A stretch of 64,000 bases of DNA, taken from Ceratodon purpureus. Taxonomy: Eukaryota > Streptophyta > Bryopsida > Pseudoditrichales > Ditrichaceae. This document shows positions 11,495 to 24,680 of this stretch, piece by piece. Made by a program: the position numbers and the translations under genes. The notes below the pieces were generated by a model. That model was not told where the DNA came from. It ran no database searches and worked only from the letters and a program-made list of their open reading frames with translations. The first letter of the stretch is position 1; each line of letters starts with the position of its first letter. The stretch lies in assembly GCA_014871385.1 (NCBI GenBank), contig CM026423.1:15978467-16042466 (forward strand), read 5' to 3'.

Positions 11495-14400
11495 CAATAT
11501 AAAGATTAAATTAAATATGCAAATTTTGATTCTTTAAAAAGAAAGAAAAAAGTTTTAAATGAGTTATTTTTAATTAAATGATAAAAAAAATATTATTAAA
11601 AAGAGGAATAAGTTAAAATTTATATAATTAGTTAGTTGCCTAGGGTTTTGAAACTAATTCATCATTTGGAATATTCAATCGAAGTCTTTTTGGAAGCTTA
11701 TATGCATAGGATTAATTTTTTTCTAATGGAAAAAAATGGATTAATAAAATTGGATACAATTAATTTTTAAAAATTTCTACTAGAGAAATATTATTGTTAA
11801 TTATGTAATTATGAATTAATGGATGATTAATCAAAAAATTAATATGGTTAGATACTAAAATAACAATCATTTAAATAATAAAAATAGCCACTAAAATATA
11901 TCAAAATAAATTTTGTCTGAATTTAATAAAAAAATATTTTATCAAATAATAAAATTAAATATAATTATGGAATTTCAAGTAATAACTTAAAAATTTTAAA
12001 ACTTTTTTTAAAAACAAACGGATATATATGTTTTTAATTTGTCTTTAAGCAAGACTAATTGGTAGTTTGATTTGTAATTCAATGTTTGATGTGAGTACTT
12101 CAAGTTAATGTTTCTTACATTGATTCCAATCGCCAAGTAGTTTGAGGCCGATCAAGTGTGTAGATTGTAGATTTGTAACTTATTAAGGACAGCATGTATC
12201 CTACAAGTGCCCTGAAAGTCTTTAATGAAAGACCTCCAAACATACCATCAAAAACTTTCTTTGGAGGAATCACAAAAGAATTGTCAATTTGAGGTTTCAT
12301 TCTCTTCCAAAGTAAGTATCTCCAAGGCTTTTGATGTTGTTGAAGTTGTGCTACAAACATATCATAATGAAGTGCAAATAGACATCCATTGTTTGATGCA
12401 ATTTGCCGATGGCTTCATTACTCTTAATGAGCCAAAAACATGCATCATTTTGCACCATAAAAAATACTCTAATTATCCAAGGTCTACCATAAAGCTTTCA
12501 ATTATCAATCATCTTCCAAGTCACAATTCCCATGTTTAAAAGACTCATTTTTTCCTTTGATCTAAGTGAATTATTTCTAAATCTTCTTGTTTCGATAAGC
12601 AACAACATAAATAAAGGATGGGAAGTTTAATCCACATTATAAAAAAGGTATTGGCTCAAACAATTCTGCTTTAAGGTCGTGGGTTACACCAATCATGATC
12701 TTCACAAGTAAAATCCTTTTATTGACATCATATATGATTTTCATGCTCGGTAGCAATCTACCCTTGCGCATTTTGTCAATAGCTTAGAGATCATATATTG
12801 AAACACTTCTAAACGTCAAATTTAGAGAATGATCAAAATGTTTTTTTAAAAAGGCTATAAATGGTGCCGCGATAAATGCCGCGGTAGATGCGGCAATAAA
12901 TGGTGCACTGCGTCATTACAAAATTTAATTATGCGTTGGACAATTCTTTTGTGGTAACATGAATTTTGTCACGTAGATTCAAACTTGCACTCGTCCGTCC
13001 GCCTAAGCTTAATGTTAAGAACAGTATGCCAAGGACTTAAGTGCCCTCAAGTGTTTCACCCTTGTACTTATGGTTGTGAAATACCTAAATATCACTATAA
13101 ATAATTTTTCTTCTTTTTGTTCTTCTATGTCATAATTTCATGTTTCTTTTGTTGTATTTTTCAAAAGTTCTTTGGGAATGAATTAACTATAGTATTACAA
13201 TGGTACTTTGGATAATTTTTTTTTCCAAAGTTTTTTTTGGAAAACACCCTACACAAAAGGTTGTTTCATAGACAACCACGCAAAATTTTAAAGTACTAAG
13301 AAATTTAAGTATAATTTTTTACAATTTTCAAAAAATCCTAAAATGAAACTTCAAAATCCCTCAAGGCCTAAAAATGGCTTCTCCGTAGTCAAACTTAGTT
13401 TTTACTTTTAAATCAATCTTTTTGCATTTGAGTTGAAGTAGCAAAGTATAAATAATCAAGTCTGATTTGTATTCCACTTATTGATTCATCAAAATTTCAA
13501 TAATTGAATCTTTTATAGCATTTACCAATTTAATAAATTAAAAGCCAATTATTCTTTAACATAAAATTCTATTGAATTTTTAAAATCAAAATATTTAAGT
13601 AAAATTTAAATATTCTAAAGCGTTCTAACTTTTGATTCTCATCCAAGGTAAACATTTCATCAATTTTGAACTTACAAGTAATAACAAGTAGGAGACATTG
13701 CAAACTTTTTTCTACAATATAGTTCTCATTAGCTTCTAGATGTTTTTAGAGAATCAATGTTTGGTGTATGTAACTAGTCATGTTTAGTTTATTGATGGAA
13801 AATATTACCATTGGTTTTATTAAATCATTGATTTGTTTTGTATTACACTCGTAGTAGTTGAACTTGAAACAAATCAATGATTTAATAAAACCAATGGTAA
13901 TATTTTCCATCAATAAACTAAACATGACTAGTTACATACACCAAACATTAATTCTCTAAAAAACAATTGGAAGCTAATGAGAACTATATCATAGAAAACA
14001 ATTACTGACACCTTCTATTAAATCCAAGAGTTTGTCTAATTAAAGAGTACTATATTCGGCTATAATTGCATAATAGAGAAATTGAAAAGTCAAACTACAT
14101 AATTGTAACTTCTTAGTAAACAATGAGAAGCTAGTCAAATTATGTTCTTAGATTATTGCATTAGCACGCAATTCAACTATGTATACATTATAAAAAATTC
14201 TTAGAATTTATATGAGGACGTAATCCCACGCTAATTTAACCAATGTAAAACATTTTTTTTTCAAATTATACCAAGATTGAGTACTCTAAACTCAATAGAG
14301 GAGAATCGTCACTAAATCCACGGAATCATTGCCACAATGCCAGTATACAAGATGAGAAAAAAGCATTCAAATGATTTATTAAAATGGCAGAATAATTCCA

Positions 14401-16182
14401 AAATTACGAATATGGTGTTCAGAGTTGTTTCATGTACTTTGAACTTTCATAGAATTAGTTACACATTTTCAAAGTTAAAACTTTAACCCCTAATGCCAAA
14501 TGCCCTCAAAATTGCAAAAAATCCTCAAAACTGCCCTCTTTAAATGCAAGGTGCAAATTTTTAATTTTTGATGTATTTTTGAGTATGAAACTGTAAGATC
14601 TTGTATGTAACTTGTATGTGCATATGTACGTCAAATCTTAAATTTAAATTCCTTACCAAATGTGAGATCATAATGTTTAAAGATGTAAAAAAAAGTTTTT
14701 TTGGTTGTTGAAAAAGGATAATTCGTTTTTTGAGGGCCAAAAAAACCATTTTTGGTAGAGAATTTGATATGAGACTCTTCAAATCTTGTTTTTAGGTGAA
14801 TTAGGAACATGCCTTTGCAATTTTTATCCCCATACGACTTATAAAACCTAAAGAAATGCTTGATTATTCACATGGAAGTATGCTGAAATTCAACTACAAA
14901 GGCCAATCTTTGACAATAAAGAAGGCATGTGAAGAATAATTGGATTGAAAATCCAAACGATAAGATCATGTTTTAAAACCTTATTTACTTGAACAAATAA
15001 CAAAACTTGAAATAAATTAAAATCGCAATTTTTGGTGAATTTTTGAAGTTTCTGCAATTTAATTGATTTTGGGCAGTTTTTGAGAATAAATGAGCATATA
15101 CCGCAGTTTGGGCAGTTTTGGGCAGATTTCAAATAGTGTTTTCAAACTTTGACTGTGAAAATCTCTCAAAGTAAAAGGAATTTTGAAGCATGAGATGACT
15201 TTTTGGAAAGATATGAAAAAACTCTACTATCTGCCAAAAGTAGCAACTTCATTTGATCTAAATTTAGTAACTGCAAGCCTAGCCAGACCAAAATCGACCC
15301 TGAAAGAGTTGATTTGGACATTATTGGTTAATGAACCACCTACTGCATGTATAGTGTTTGTAATCCAAGTGCCTATTTTTCACACCCAACTCTTCATAGA
15401 ATCAGCACATTACAAAAAAATGTAGGAGTCTGATTATTTAAACTTTAGATTTTATTTATAGATCTTTGTAACTCAATTTTGAATTTTGAAGGAAAAAAAA
15501 TGTTGTAGAAACATAGACATAGAATGAAATCATAATTTTTTTCATGGTTTTCTAGTCTTCATAACCTAAACTTTTAGTTTGGTGCCAGATTCAAGAGAAC
15601 ATTCATGAGAATTTTAATAGAGTCTAAATGCCATATTCATTAAATTGGTCCAGTGTCCTCTTTATATTGGCCACAACATTAATACAATAACAAGAAAAGA
15701 TGAATTGAAGTCATACTATTGTAGCTGCCAATGTGTATTGTAAAAATGATCAGACAATTCAATGAATTTTGGCTTAACCCCTAAACGGTCCACCCATGTC
15801 CAGTTTAGGCAGTTTTGTAAAGATGTACTATAAAATGCAATTAATACGAATATTTAGAACTTGATGTACAAATAAAAGTCATACATCTTGAATTTTAAAT
15901 TCTATCTATACAGTCAGATCTATGACTGCTTTTATTAATTTTTTTCTATAAATTTTGAAACATAAAATAAAAAATTATTTTGTAATTCAATTACGAATAA
16001 GATATTGACAATAAGTGGATGAAATTTGTTGTGACGGGTTATAATGTAGTACTTTAGGTGCAGTGATTTTTGGAAATTTTTTGGATGCTTGATTTTATGA
16101 GTTTATTTTTTCAAAAACACTTTTAAACTAAAATCTTCAAAATTTTGGATGAAACACTGCAACACAAAATGAAGCATACATT
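11495..16182. other. Long AT-rich gene-free block
   Basis: Roughly 4.7 kb of very AT-rich sequence with only short stop-bounded ORFs and no recognisable domain. It contains the hairpin at 13708-13997, the string TTAACCCCTAA at 14483 and 15774, and repeated GGGCAGTTTT words near 15075-15125. It probably consists of decayed transposable elements and may include the outer left end of the large transposon. Confidence 0.5.
13708..13997. repeat. Near-perfect hairpin with ~130-bp arms
   Basis: Left arm about 13708-13838 and right arm 13867-13997 are reverse complements with only a few mismatches. Examples are TAAACATGACTAGTTACATA against its complement, and CAATGGTAATATTTTCCATC likewise. The loop is 28 bases (13839-13866). 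The transcript would fold into a long double-stranded stem suitable for Dicer-like processing. Alternatives are a foldback transposon or a recent inverted duplication. No ORF is present. Confidence 0.85.
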
Positions 16183-16206
16183 AGCTCAAAATAAGGCCGT
16201 GTAAGC
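16183..16206 (+). repeat. Left inverted terminal repeat of the large element
   Basis: Ends inward with GGCCGTGTAAGC. Matches the reverse complement of 26822-26845 at 21 of 24 positions. Confidence 0.7.
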
Positions 16207-16964
16207 CTGCCCTTTCTAGGTGAACTCCCTGCCCAAATGCGGCACTGTCGCTGGCAGCGGGTGCCAGGATCGCTGCCCGCAGAGTTAATAGGGCGACTTA
16301 ATGGTCTCGGGAAGGGGTTGCGGGGCGGGTCGGTGTGCCTAGTGGCGCCGAGGTGGCTGCCTTGTTTGGTGAACCACGCCTTCTCCCATTTATTGAAGTT
16401 AAAGCCCGATTCGAAGGAGAGATGACGGGAGATTGGTGTCAACCGTTTCAAGATTCGAAGTTTGCTGCCACAACGGGAAGAAGCCATGGAGCTCGGTCGA
16501 CAGTAGGTTGGTCTCCCCACCTGGGAATGGGGTGAATCGAAGTTGGGTGCTTAGAATTTTGGTGTTGCAGGACCAACGACCCAATTCGCAGGTGAAATTC
16601 GAGAGAGTCAGGGGAAATTGTGAGAACTAAACCAGTGAGCATGATTGTGCAGATACGCGTTGGCAGCAGTTACAAACTCGAGCAGCAAACATTCGAAGGG
16701 TGTTCTTGCAACACCTCCTGCCGTGGACTGAAGAGGTTGTGTAAGTGTCAATTTCTCTATGACAAGTTTGGGTCGTGCATTTGTACATTGCATGCTATTC
16801 ATTTGATCCTGCAATTTCCTTGAGTGGCTATGGTATAGGGTTTGGTTGTTGTGAACTCTGCGGTTTTGGGTATATGGCAATCTTAAAAACGATTCTATGC
16901 ATACTTCCACGTCGATCCGGGGCCTTGAGAGCTTGAATCACTACTTCGAAATTCTGGACTCTCG

Positions 16965-19900
16965 ATGGCAGCACGAGGGGTGGAGCCTTCAAGCTACCGT
17001 GTTAGTGCTGAGCTTGATGCACGCTATGCACCACTTATTAGGAGAGGTTCATTGAGATCCGAGCAACCATGGCCATCAACATTTCCAGGACGGAGGGCAG
17101 CCGGGGATACAAACATTGACTTGTGGATCGATGGCAGCATTTACCCGGTTGATCCAGGAACAGGGAGGCCACCTCCATTCAGAACTCTTCGAGATTGCCT
17201 GGAATTCATATGTCATGGAGAGCAAGGTCTGTATGGATATGCACGCAGATTGGGTCTCGTTGATGGAGGAGGACCTACAAGGAGTGAGATGGAGATGCAG
17301 TGCCGACATTTAGAAGAAGAACTCGGCAAGGTGAGAGAGGACCTTGCTGGCAGCCGAGAGAGGCTCGACCATAACAGGGACATTGAGGATACATGCATGC
17401 AATTGCGGGTTAAATTGGAGACTATTCGAACCGAGATGAGCAGCATGGAGAGAAATCATAGGGTGACGGTGCAGGGCTTGGAGACCGAGGTGCGTCGCTG
17501 GCAGCAAGCAAGTGAGCGCCTACCGGAGGGGCCTAGCCCTTTGAAGGACACGCCTATGGGGATGCGACGTAGGGCTCGACCGCTCAGGGGGATTCATGAA
17601 TTGAATCATGGTTCAGGGTGGGCAAAACGCAGAGTGAAGCTCGTTAGGACGCATTTGCAACCTCATCTCGTGGATGCTGTCAACGACAACAACCGGGTCA
17701 ACCATGAGAAGCAGCGACTTCATGGGGATAAAGCCTCCCAAACAGTAACTGCTGTAGCGTTAGCAAAGATACTGACTAGGCATGAAGGTCTCACCCTCGC
17801 AATTCAGCCATCTATGGAGCATGTTAAGAGAAAGATTGCTACTAACGTCATGAAGGCAATTGGAAAAAGGGTAGGGCCGAGTAATATTCTTGCTGCCTGC
17901 GACCAAGCAGGGGTGTCCTTGAAAGGTTATGGTGCAATTTACCAAGCCGTGAAGGCTCCAGTTCGGGATTTCGGCAAGGATGCCAAATCCAACATACTAC
18001 CTAGTCCCTACCACGTCAAAAGGCTTCGGCAGGAGCTAAATGCGAACTTGCCACAATTCATTGGCCACTACTACCACGCTGAGGGAAGGATGGAGCTGCC
18101 AGCAGTGTCAAAGAAAACCAAGAAATCTGAGGAGCAGCGAAAGGAGGTGGTCTTAGATGAAAAAAACTCGCTATTCACGGACCTTGAGGTGGTCCAGCAG
18201 AGCATGGTGATCTTTTATGGCATCACGGAGTCAGGTATGAAGCCTCTTCTTCTCTTGTTGACAGCAATGGTGAATGTCCGTTTGGTGCCAGCAACTGCAT
18301 TGTATGTGTTTAACAATGGAAGCTAATTCGATTGCATTACAGAAACATTCTCACGTGAGGATATTCTTGCAGAGTTGGAAGGGGCTCCGTTAATATTTGT
18401 CCTCAAGGTGGATGAGGCAGAGATTATTAACGGGAAGAAATTTGAACGTGTTAGCATCACATTGATGAATCGGGCTCTGGACACTAACATTCAGGTGGAC
18501 CACGAGAGGTACTTCTCAGTACAATCAGAGCAGGAGATTTGGCCAGTTGCCACGTTTCAGGTCGAGAAGGAGTCCTACGATGTTCTCTCGTGGATATTTG
18601 GAAAGTCGAACATCCCGGCTGTGATAGCAGCGCAGTCAAGTGGCGAGAAACTCACGGTCCCCGAAGTTGGAGAATTCCAGGTGGAGTGGCATCTTGCTGC
18701 GGACATGAAGACGATCAAGTGTATGTACGGGCTCCAGTCAGGGCCGTCGTGTGCAATGAACTGCATATATTGCGACCAGAAGAGGATAAAGCCCACTGTG
18801 GGGACAGCAAGCCAGGCAAACGCTGCCATCAAGAGCCGTGGTAAAGCAAACTGGGTAGGGGGGCTATTTTCCAGCAGCGTACCTGAGGAACCTTGTGACA
18901 TGGCAACATCTACTAGGTGGATGCCTATCCTGCCGATTCCTTTGTCCAGAGTACACATTTGTACATTGCATGCCTTGGTTCCATTGACGGAGAAGATAGT
19001 GCACATGCATATCATGTATGTTTGGAACATACAGAATCAGAGACTGAGGGCTACTGCAATTGAACAGATGGAGAAGTCGTTGTCCGCGATTGGGGCTCAT
19101 GGTGGAAACGTGGAGATTAAGAGGGACCCCAAGCTCAGTGGCAACACCGGAAACGTGCCGCAAAAACCCTCTTTGAGTGGTACCGTTGCCAGCAGGCTTT
19201 TTAGGCCAAGCGTTTGGTCTGGAAATGATAAGGCCTGGAAGGATATATGTCAAGCTAAGAATAATAATGCCGGGAGTGGGGCTGACCGCATTGCAAAGTA
19301 CCAGATGTGGCAAGCCTTTGAAGATGTCGTACCATATTTGACAGGACTGGTGTTGACAGCAGAGCAACGGATGCAATTCAAGCAGAAGATACACAAGTGG
19401 GGAAAGGCATACTTAAAGGCCTTCGGAGAGGAGCATGTTACCCATTATATGGTATGCTCCCGGCTCTGTCTGTTGTTGCTTTTGGTGTTTCTTCAGTGAA
19501 CCGTCTACTTGACCTAAGTATCCGGCTTTTAACTTCCTTCTTCTTGTTGACAGCACGTAATTGTACGACACTCCACTTGGTTTGTGGAACACTATGGGAG
19601 CCTTGGAGTGTGGAGCTGCCAAGGCATGGAGAAATCACACCACCAAGCGAAGGCAGCACATCAGGCACATACAGCCCATGGTGGTGGGAAAGCCCGTACT
19701 AGTGCGATTCTCCAGCAGATCCAGCATTGGTACCGAAACATACAACATCGATATAGGAAAAAAATGGAAATCCAGGGAGCTGTACCTGACCCGGATGACG
19801 GAGCACGGGCCATTGAGGCGGCCAGGAGACGCGAGCGGTGGCAACAATCAAACGCTGCCATTGCCTGCCAGGAGTGGAGGTCAAGGAGGAGGCGTGTTGG

Positions 19901-20123
19901 ACGAGCATATGTTCTTGAAGAAGTCGTGGAGGACGAAGGAGATTGGATGATGGAAGAAGAGCAGGAATGGAATGCCAACGGGGACATGGTTGGCAGTGGG
20001 GGCGAGGAAGATGAACAGAGGGACGCTGCTAACAACGATGAGGACATCGCGGATGCTGGCAACAGGGGTGCCGGGGAGGATATTGCCCCCGATGTCGACA
20101 TTGCACATGCTGACAGCGACTAG
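16965..20123 (+). CDS. DDE transposase-like protein with CxxC zinc motif, three exons
   Basis: Exons 16965-18234, 18343-19451 and 19554-20123 give 982 residues. Both introns have GT-AG ends and matching phase (ES|ETFSRED; HYM|HVIVRH). Residues ~100-200 are coiled coil. A middle domain includes ILAACDQAGVSLKGYGAIYQ and LPSPYHVKRLRQELN. The catalytic-looking core then follows: VDEA (first Asp), VEWHLAADMKTIKCMYGL (second Asp), CAMNCIYCDQKR (zinc-ribbon-like cysteines), HICTLHAL, and QGMEKSHHQAKAAH in exon 3 (candidate Glu). The C-terminus is very acidic. The D...D...E layout with a cysteine insert resembles poorly classified eukaryotic cut-and-paste elements. I infer transposase from this layout, not from a named family match. 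All three exons are open, so it may be intact. Confidence 0.65.
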
Positions 20124-21299
20124 GGAGCTCAGAGTCATGGAGTTTTTTTTGGTATACAATGTTTTGTAGAAGGGTAATGTTATAAAGAAGTAATGCCTTT
20201 CAAAGATACTGTATTCTATAGAGAGGATAATGAAGCGAGTAGTTACATGAACGCTTAAATTGTCTTCAAATGTACACTTTCATTTAAAAAAATATTAAAA
20301 AATTCAAAAATTTAGGCAATTCACTCTCAAAATTTAGTACATGTGCGAATACATAGTCAAGGAAACATCGTCCATACTCAGACAAATTAGAGTCAGATAA
20401 TTCTTTTATCTTTTATTTTTTTATTCCCCCGCATTTAAGTATTTTTAAAATCGCTAAATAAGGGTTAAATTTCATTTGGTTTAGATTATGTCTCCATGTC
20501 ATTTAAGTCCCACAAATAATTATTTAAGACCCTTTCATGTTCTGGTTACTAACTTACTAATTTGTTTTTTTATTTATATTTATTTCCCTTTTCATTTTTA
20601 GATTTAGTTAGTTCCCCGACATCTCTTATTTTTTTCCAATAGTCAAGTATTTTTAAAATTGGAGAGTGAGGTTTTATTTTCATTTTGGTTTTTATTTTCT
20701 GTTTAGATTTTTATCGTGTTGTATGTTTTTTTTTTTTTTTTAATTTTATCTTTTTAATTTCAAAGCTCAAATAAGGTTTTATTTTCATTTGGTTTTTATA
20801 TTGTCTTTCTTTTATTTTTTTCCATCCAATTTCAGATAATTCTCTTACCGTTCATTATTTTTTATTTTGGAGTTTTTATCTTTATTTATTTTTTATTCTA
20901 TTTTTTCCCATTTTGGTTTTTGTTTAGATTTTGTTTTCCTTCCAACTTCAGAGAATTCTCTTATCTCTCACCATTTGTTTTCTGGGTTTTTACTCTTTTT
21001 TTTTTTTTTTCCTCCTTTTTTTTTTCTTTTTCTCTCTACCCATTTTTTGGAGATACAATTTTCTTTTTTCTTTTTCTCCCTTTCCTTTTTTTTTCCCCCA
21101 TTCTTTATTTTTTTCCTCCATTCTTTATGTTTTTCCTCCCATTGTTTTTTAATTTAATTTTATTCTCTTTCCCCCCCATTCTTTATATTTATCCCCCATT
21201 TTTTAAAACTTCTTTTGTCCCTTTTTTAAAAAAAAATTTAAAAACTTTTCTCAATTTCCTCGAATTACTTTCAGAATTTATGATCATTTTTAAAATATA
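20124..21299. other. AT- then pyrimidine-rich spacer inside the large element
   Basis: No gene. From about 20400 to 21240 the + strand is strongly T/C-biased, with long T runs broken by C runs (for example around 21000-21180). Apparent ORFs here are Phe/Ser/Leu low-complexity artefacts. Confidence 0.6.
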
Positions 21300-22121
21300 A
21301 AAGAAAGGTGACGTGACAATTTGAAGGGGGTACAGTAATTCCGCAGTCATTCACCCATGACCGCGGCATCTATACCCGCGTGGTATGGAGAGGGGGAGGA
21401 GTGCCTCGCTTCCCCCCTCTTGCTCCACTGTTGCCAGCACGCCACCTCCACGACGCCGGAGATGGAGCTCGCAGCGGAGTAGCTGCAGGAGGGAGGCCCT
21501 CGGCAACGCGAGGCGAGGAGGCGAGGACGCGACGGAGGCTGCAAGAGGGAGGACGCCAGGCAGTTCCGTCGGCAGGTTGCGGAGAGCTCGCTCTTAAGGC
21601 GACGCTGTGGAGAGCAGCTTGCGCCCCCCGACGGCAGAGGAAGATCGACGAAGAGGCGCGGACGGCACGCTTTGGTGGAGAGGTCGCGGAGGGCAGGAGT
21701 TGGTGGAGGTGCGCTGGTCGGTGGAGGTGCGCAGCTCGGTGGCCCAGCTCGGTGGAGGGCGACTGAAGGAGCGCGCCAGGCAGCTCGGTGGAGAGAAAGA
21801 GGGCTGCAGTGATCAGGTAACCAAACCCCCCCATGGCTTGCGACAGCAGTACATCAGCTGCCAGGATTTTTTAAATTCAAATTTCAGAGAGTAGTCAGGG
21901 TGCCATTCAAGTTAAATGGTTCTGTGAAGTTCTTTTTTGTGAATGTGTGATGAACTGTATGGAAGAAGCTTTCCTCACGTGTTGCTATAGTGCTTGCTGT
22001 GACCTCGGAAGGTAAACATTGCATATACCCTCTTTCCTACTTCATTGTTTATAGGACTTAGAGTGCTTCGATTTAAGTTCAGCTACTGTCAAGGTTTACA
22101 AGTGTGTGTTGTGTTGCAGCC
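21300..22121 (+). other. GC-rich leader exon and intron upstream of the coiled-coil/RING-like gene
   Basis: Sharp transition at ~21330 from pyrimidine tract to GC-rich sequence. A donor CAG|GTAACC at about 21817 and an acceptor TTGCAG|CC at 22119 just before the ATG GTT at 22122 suggest a 5'UTR exon and leader intron. The ORFs in the GC-rich part overlap in several frames and look non-coding. Confidence 0.4.
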
Positions 22122-24032
22122 ATGGTTGCTGGCAGCAAGGACGACGGTGTTCTCACGCAGTGGGACCTCCCTTTCGACCTGAAGGCTCTACCGCAGCATG
22201 TGGCGGACAAGGCCGTGGTGATGGCGCCCTTTCTTCTTGGTAGGAAGAGCGCAAACTACGACGTCGATTTCTTCAACCGTGCACTTGGGCTCTGCAAGGA
22301 AGGGATATCCTTCACCGAGCTCAGCAGTGACAAGGTATGCAAGAAATCCTTGTTCATTAAGAGGTGGCCGGAACGACATGGAGGGCGCCACCACATTGCT
22401 GACTGCACCGACAAGCAGGCTGTCGAGGCTTACACACTCCAGCATGCGAAGGTGTATGGAGGTGAAGGCCCTGACAACGGGACATTTGGTACCTCCTTCC
22501 TGCGAGGCTGCCATCTGACCTTCGAGCTGGGCGAAGACGTCAACTGGGCAGAGAAAGCCGCGACCTTGCAGAAGGCACGTGATAAGAAAGATGCCCGCAA
22601 CCCTCTCAAGCTCACACCCCCAGCCTTCAGAGAGCAGATCGAGGCCCTCATCGACTTGCTCGCTGGCCACATCGACGACAGACCCACTGCTGGCAACACG
22701 GTCATGGCCATTGAGGGAGTCGGCATCGGACCTAGCCACGGGGTCCTTGTTACGGGGAGCAGCAGCAAGGGAGCGCCTGCAGCAGAGGGAGCTCGGGGTC
22801 GCACTCGAAGCCACCTCAAGTCGAAGGCGCCCTTGATCACTGAGGAGGAGAGCTTGCCCAAGTCTTCACTTGCTGGCAGCAAGGATGAAGACCGACCCAG
22901 CACAGATCCGAAGGCGAAGCTGGACCAGGCCAGGGCCAAGAAGGCGAGATTTCAGGCCGAGCTCACGAAGAAGGAGGCTCAGAGGGAGTTGTTTCTTGGA
23001 GATATCAAGAACTAGAGGACCTTTATGCAGGAGAAGGAGGATGAGGAGGGCCGGTTCTATGAGGAGATTGCTGCCCACCGTGCTGCCAGCAAGATAGCCG
23101 CGGCCGCTGGCAACACGGCAGAGAAGAAGCGATTGGATGCTCTGGCCCGTCTAGGTGGTGATCAGATGGCCAATGCGAGCAAGGCTGCCGAAGAAGCCTA
23201 GCTTCGCATTGACAACAAGGAGAAGCAGATGGATGCTTTGATGGGGGACATAGAGAGGTGCAAGGCCGAGATTGGTGCTCTTAGCGTGGAGATCATGACC
23301 CTGGAGCTGGCAGCGGCATTCATTCGCCCGAAGAGTGTGCTCCCACACCTGCCATCCGAGTTTCGAGCCCTCCCCATTCAGGTTTCCGACCCTTGCTCCT
23401 TTTGTGCGCGGTACTTTGTTGACGCTGCTTGTGTACCCTTGAACTACGGCTGCTTGGCACACCCACATTGCATGTTTGAGGTTGTCTTCTCCCTTGACGC
23501 CAAGTGTAGCCGTTGCTGCCGCTCCTTGAGTGGGGGATGGCTTGGGCAATGGGGATTTCCACTGCATGAGTCGGCTCAAGCGGAGCTGCAGCACCTCCTT
23601 GAGGTTCTCAAGTCCGAGGTGGGAGCCCCAGACGTCCAGAGCCCCGTTGCTGGCAGCAAGAGAGCCGCTGAGCGCTCTTCTCCTCCTTTGGGGGAGGAAA
23701 ACCAAGTCAAGAAGAAGACTCGCTTTCTGGAGGAGTCCGAGGCTTCGGGTCCGTATGTCATCGCCAAGATCTCCGCTCAGCCCCTAGTATCCGCGGCCGT
23801 GCTGCCAACAGATGGAGGGGATGGCGATGGTGTTGCGAGCACCCAGAAGTCAGATGACCTCAGCTTCCAGCGGGGGACACAAGCCCCTCCACGCCGGGAG
23901 GCCGAGGACACAGCCACTCATGGTGGTGGACTCAGCTCCAGTACCACCGAGTCCGGGGGGACATCTCAAGACCCGGCTGGAGCTGCCCTGGAGAAGCTGG
24001 TTGATGCCATCGCGACCTCAGTAGAGGCTTAG
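22122..24032 (+). pseudogene. Coiled-coil / RING-like Cys-His protein gene with two in-frame TAG codons
   Basis: One frame runs about 637 codons, broken only by TAG at 23013-23015 and 23199-23201. The N-terminal ~190 residues are globular (WDLPFDLKALPQHVADKAV, GKSANYDVDFFNRAL-like, CHLTFELGEDVNW). The middle is Ala/Lys/Glu-rich coiled coil crossing both stops. The C-terminal third has a RING-like pattern, CSFC ... GCLAHPHC ... CSRCC, then a disordered tail with a basic patch (KRAAERS, VKKKTRF). Both stops differ from CAG (Gln) by one C-to-T change and the frame resumes without a shift, so this is recent decay or read-through rather than frameshift. Function unknown. It is probably an accessory protein of the transposon. 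Introns removing the stops cannot be excluded. Confidence 0.6.
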
Positions 24033-24035
24033 AGT

Positions 24036-24680
24036 CTGTGGTTTTTTTTTGGTTCATAGTGCCATAGCGGATTAGTATTAGTGGCTATTAGTTTGTGCCA
24101 CGTTGCATTTGCATTTGCTGTCCTGATTTTCGACTCTATTTTCACAGCTGCGGTGCCAGCCAGTAGTTGCTGGCAGCACTGTGTAAGTAGTTCCGATTGG
24201 GGGGGGGGGGGGGAGTGTTGGGGTCAGACTTTAAAAAAACCGTACCTCATTTTTTTTCGATACTTATGATGAATGTTATCCTTTTTTATTTCTATCTTGT
24301 ACATGTGGCTGCCACATTGGTCGTGATGGTATGGAAGTCGCCTTGGTCGTGAACCCTAATGTGTGCTGACAGCAACATGTTCTAGAGGAAGACTTTCATT
24401 CATCAAGGGGAAAGGTTACATGATTGACCATATAAGTACCATACATGATGTGTCAAGCACAATGCATACACCCTTACAACTGTAAATAATCATTCTGGCA
24501 TTGGTCTAGTGAAACATGGAGTCATCTCAAATACTGTAGGCAGACTTGTGAAGACACTAATAGACCACCTTAATGCCGTGGTGAAAACGTCGTTGTCCTA
24601 CACCTCCACTATCTTGATGGTTTTGGGAACCGCCACCTCACCAAGAAGTACACGCCTCTCATTACGTATGTTGATCTACA
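24036..24680. other. Convergent spacer inside the large element
   Basis: Between two convergent genes. It contains TTGCTGGCAGCA at 24168, TGCTGACAGCA at 24364, and a run of about 17 G at 24199-24215. No gene is supported. Confidence 0.5.

Noticed and set aside
20867..21300. Phe/Ser-rich membrane-like ORFs
   Set aside because: Product of the T/C-rich tract, with overlapping ORFs in several frames.
21347..21834. GC-rich overlapping ORFs on both strands
   Set aside because: Several frames are open at once because of composition. No motif is seen, and splice signals favour an untranslated leader exon.
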